NCBI RefSeq assembly: GCF_051020975.1
Contig: NW_027478171.1
Span: forward strand, 806,001-870,000
From: Osmia lignaria lignaria
Taxonomy: Eukaryota > Arthropoda > Insecta > Hymenoptera > Megachilidae
Direction: 5' to 3'
DNA: 64,000 nt
Shown: positions 62,601-64,000 of the stretch, piece by piece
How positions within the stretch are numbered: the first letter of the stretch is position 1
How the letters are laid out: the number at the start of each line of letters is the position of its first letter
Notes under the pieces: generated by a model
The model's database searches: none
Told to the model about the DNA's origin: nothing
Seen by the model: only the letters and a program-made list of their open reading frames with translations
Position numbers and translations under genes: made by a program

Positions 62601-64000
62601 CTAAACTGGAAGTGGCATTTCCAGCTCGCAATAGTACAGAGTTATCTCAAAGAAAGGGGCCACGGTGTTTCTGTATCTCTATTATGTTGGTGCGGCTTCG
62701 GAACTTTTAAATATCTTGATATATCTCGAGAACTACGCATCTGATCAAAAAATATCATAGAACATAAAAAGTAGGAAACTTAATTCTCTACAAAAAAGGT
62801 CTCTTAACATTTTGCCATAGCTCTCTTCGTTTCCGAGATATTTGCAGATTTATCTCAAGGGAAGGGGCCTGACGGACACATTTCGAGATATTTCTTCTTC
62901 TTGTTGTTCTTCTTCTGCACAGCTAAGCTGGAAGTGGCATTTGCAGCTCGCATTAGTGCCGAGTTATCTCAAAGAAAGGGGCCACGGTGTTTCTGTATCT
63001 CTATTATGTTGGTGCGGCTTCTTAACTTTTAAATATCTTGATATATCTCGAGAACTACGCATCTGATCAAAAAATATCATAGAACATAAAAAGTAGGAAA
63101 CTCAATTCTCTACAAAAAAGGTCTCTTAACATTTTGCAATAGCTCGCTTCGTTTCCGAGATATTTGCAGATTTATCTCAAGGGAAGGGGCCTGACGGACA
63201 TATTTCGAGATATTTCTTCTTCTTGTTGTTCTTCTTCTGCACAGCTAAGCTGGAAGTGGCATTTGCAGCTCGCAATTGTGCAGAGTTATCTCAAAGAGAG
63301 GGGCCACGGTGTTTCTGTATCTCTATTATGTTGGTGCGGCTTCGGAACTTTTAAATATCTTGATATATCTCGAGAACTACGCATCTGATCAAAAAATATC
63401 ATAGAACATAAAAAGTAGGAAACTTAATTCGCTACAAAAAAGGTCTCTGAATATTTTGCCATAGCTCACTTCCTTTCCGAGATATTTGCAGATTTATCTC
63501 AAGGGAAGGGGCCTGACGGACATATTTCGAGATATTTCTTCTTCTTGTTGTTCTTCTTCTGCACAGCTAAGCTGGAAGTGGCATTTGCAGCTCGCAATAG
63601 TGCAGAGTTATCTCAAAGAAAGGGGCCACGGTGTTTCTGTATCTCTATTATGTTGGTGCGGCTTCGGAACTTTTAAATATCTTGATATATCTCGAGAACT
63701 ACGCATCTGATCAAAAAATATCATAGAACATAAAAAGTAGGAAACTTAATTCTCTACAAAAAAGGTCTCTTAACATTTTGCCATAGCTCGCTTCGTTTCC
63801 GAGATATTTGCAGATTTATCTCAAGGGAAGGGGCCTGACGGACATATTTCGAGATATTTCTTCTTCTTGTTGTTCTTCTTCTGCACAGCTAAGCTGGAAG
63901 TGGCATTTGCAGCTCGCAATAGTGCAGAGTTATCTCAAAGAAAGGGGCCACGGTGTTTCTGTATCTCTATTATGTTGGTGCGGCTTCGGAACTTTTAAAT
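59645..64000 (+). repeat. Right-hand monomers, near consensus
   Basis: Monomers 186-199 have few shared markers. Two adjacent monomers share AACAATTGGCC (about 60,231 and 60,553), and their tails share ATCGTAGAAC. A short trimer-spaced echo (966 bp) links about 62,050-62,280 with 63,016-63,246: GGCTTCTTAAC, GAAACTCAATTC, TTTGCAATAGC. The last complete monomer has GCTCACTTCCTTTCC. The window ends inside monomer 199. Confidence 0.8.

Larger units (their letters stand above)
1..64000 (+). repeat. 322-bp satellite DNA array (198 full monomers plus a partial one)
   Basis: The same 322-bp unit repeats in one orientation from the first to the last base. The spacing is exactly 322 except for ten monomers of 321 bp and two of 311 bp, and these shortfalls sum to 32 bases and account for the final phase. 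Monomers differ mostly by single-base substitutions shared among subsets. No unique sequence, mobile element or gene interrupts the array, so neither edge is in the window. Tandem satellites of this kind typically form centromeric, pericentromeric or subtelomeric heterochromatin; which applies here cannot be read from the sequence. GC is about 39% by hand count. I do not recognise the family by name. Confidence 0.98.

Noticed and set aside
84..63710. Over 150 repeated reading frames of about 74 codons on the + strand as a tandem small-protein gene family
   Set aside because: They begin at TTG, lack ATG, carry stops or frame shifts in many copies, and change frame each monomer. They are by-products of the satellite monomer, so I list no CDS.
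1..64000. CRISPR array
   Set aside because: The whole 322-bp unit is repeated; there are no short identical repeats separated by unique spacers and no cas genes.
1..64000. Transposable element, retroviral remnant or rDNA/histone-type gene repeats
   Set aside because: No terminal repeats, target-site duplications, polymerase or integrase motifs, rRNA-like or tRNA-like sequence within the 322-bp unit.
1..64000. Telomeric repeat or telomere junction
   Set aside because: No run of TTAGG, TTAGGG or similar short telomeric motif anywhere in the window.
1..64000. A new biological system encoded in the window
   Set aside because: There is no coding content to support one. The interest lies in array structure and its exchange history.

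Overview
The whole 64,000-base window is one uninterrupted, head-to-tail array of a single satellite DNA family. The monomer is 322 bp. Position 1 falls exactly at the phase used here, so monomer n starts near 1+322(n-1), less small deletions. I count 198 complete monomers plus a 276-base partial one from 63,725 to the end. All lie in the same orientation. I see no gene, tRNA, rRNA, transposon, CRISPR array, microsatellite expansion, inversion or unique spacer.

The organism is a eukaryote, because long homogenised satellite arrays of this size and monomer length are a hallmark of eukaryotic heterochromatin (centromere, pericentromere or subtelomere). A hand count of a consensus-like monomer gives about 39% GC and 11 CpG against about 12 expected, so CpG is not depleted. 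That argues against the strongly CpG-methylated heterochromatin of vertebrates or plants and fits an invertebrate, possibly an arthropod. The species and family cannot be named from the sequence.

Inside each monomer there is an AT-rich head and tail, a 22-nt imperfect dyad built on GAGATA/TATCTC, a 27-nt pyrimidine-rich tract, and two related 27-nt segments 114 bp apart that suggest the monomer grew by internal duplication. Two linked tail types occur (ending CTCGAGAAC or CTCGAAAAC). Other variant classes include a CAGCTCAAAGG head, a GCATATTT head, a TTTCCAGATAT centre, a TTGATGTTC tract, a TTGTCCTTC tract, and GCGGCTCGCACTAG versus GCAGCTCGCAATAG.

Layout by higher-order structure. 1-2,254: loosely organised monomers. 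2,255-24,468: a mosaic of multi-kilobase duplicated blocks, including a 5,044-bp block present twice with no difference found (6,804-11,847 and 18,073-23,116). 24,469-28,269: mixed single variants. 28,270-32,477: dimers and a 12-monomer-spaced repeat. 32,478-36,448: a five-monomer (1,610 bp) unit. 35,524-40,572: an eight-monomer (2,576 bp) unit. 41,086-59,644: a segment of about 8.6 kb and its second copy of about 8.3 kb, separated by about 1.7 kb, differing by one lost monomer and at least seven substitutions. 59,645-64,000: near-consensus monomers with only a short trimer-spaced echo.

No genes work together here. The informative biology is the record of unequal exchange and local homogenisation, preserved as chimeric monomers with narrow breakpoints. 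Short reading frames of about 74 codons recur in most monomers, but I judge them non-coding.
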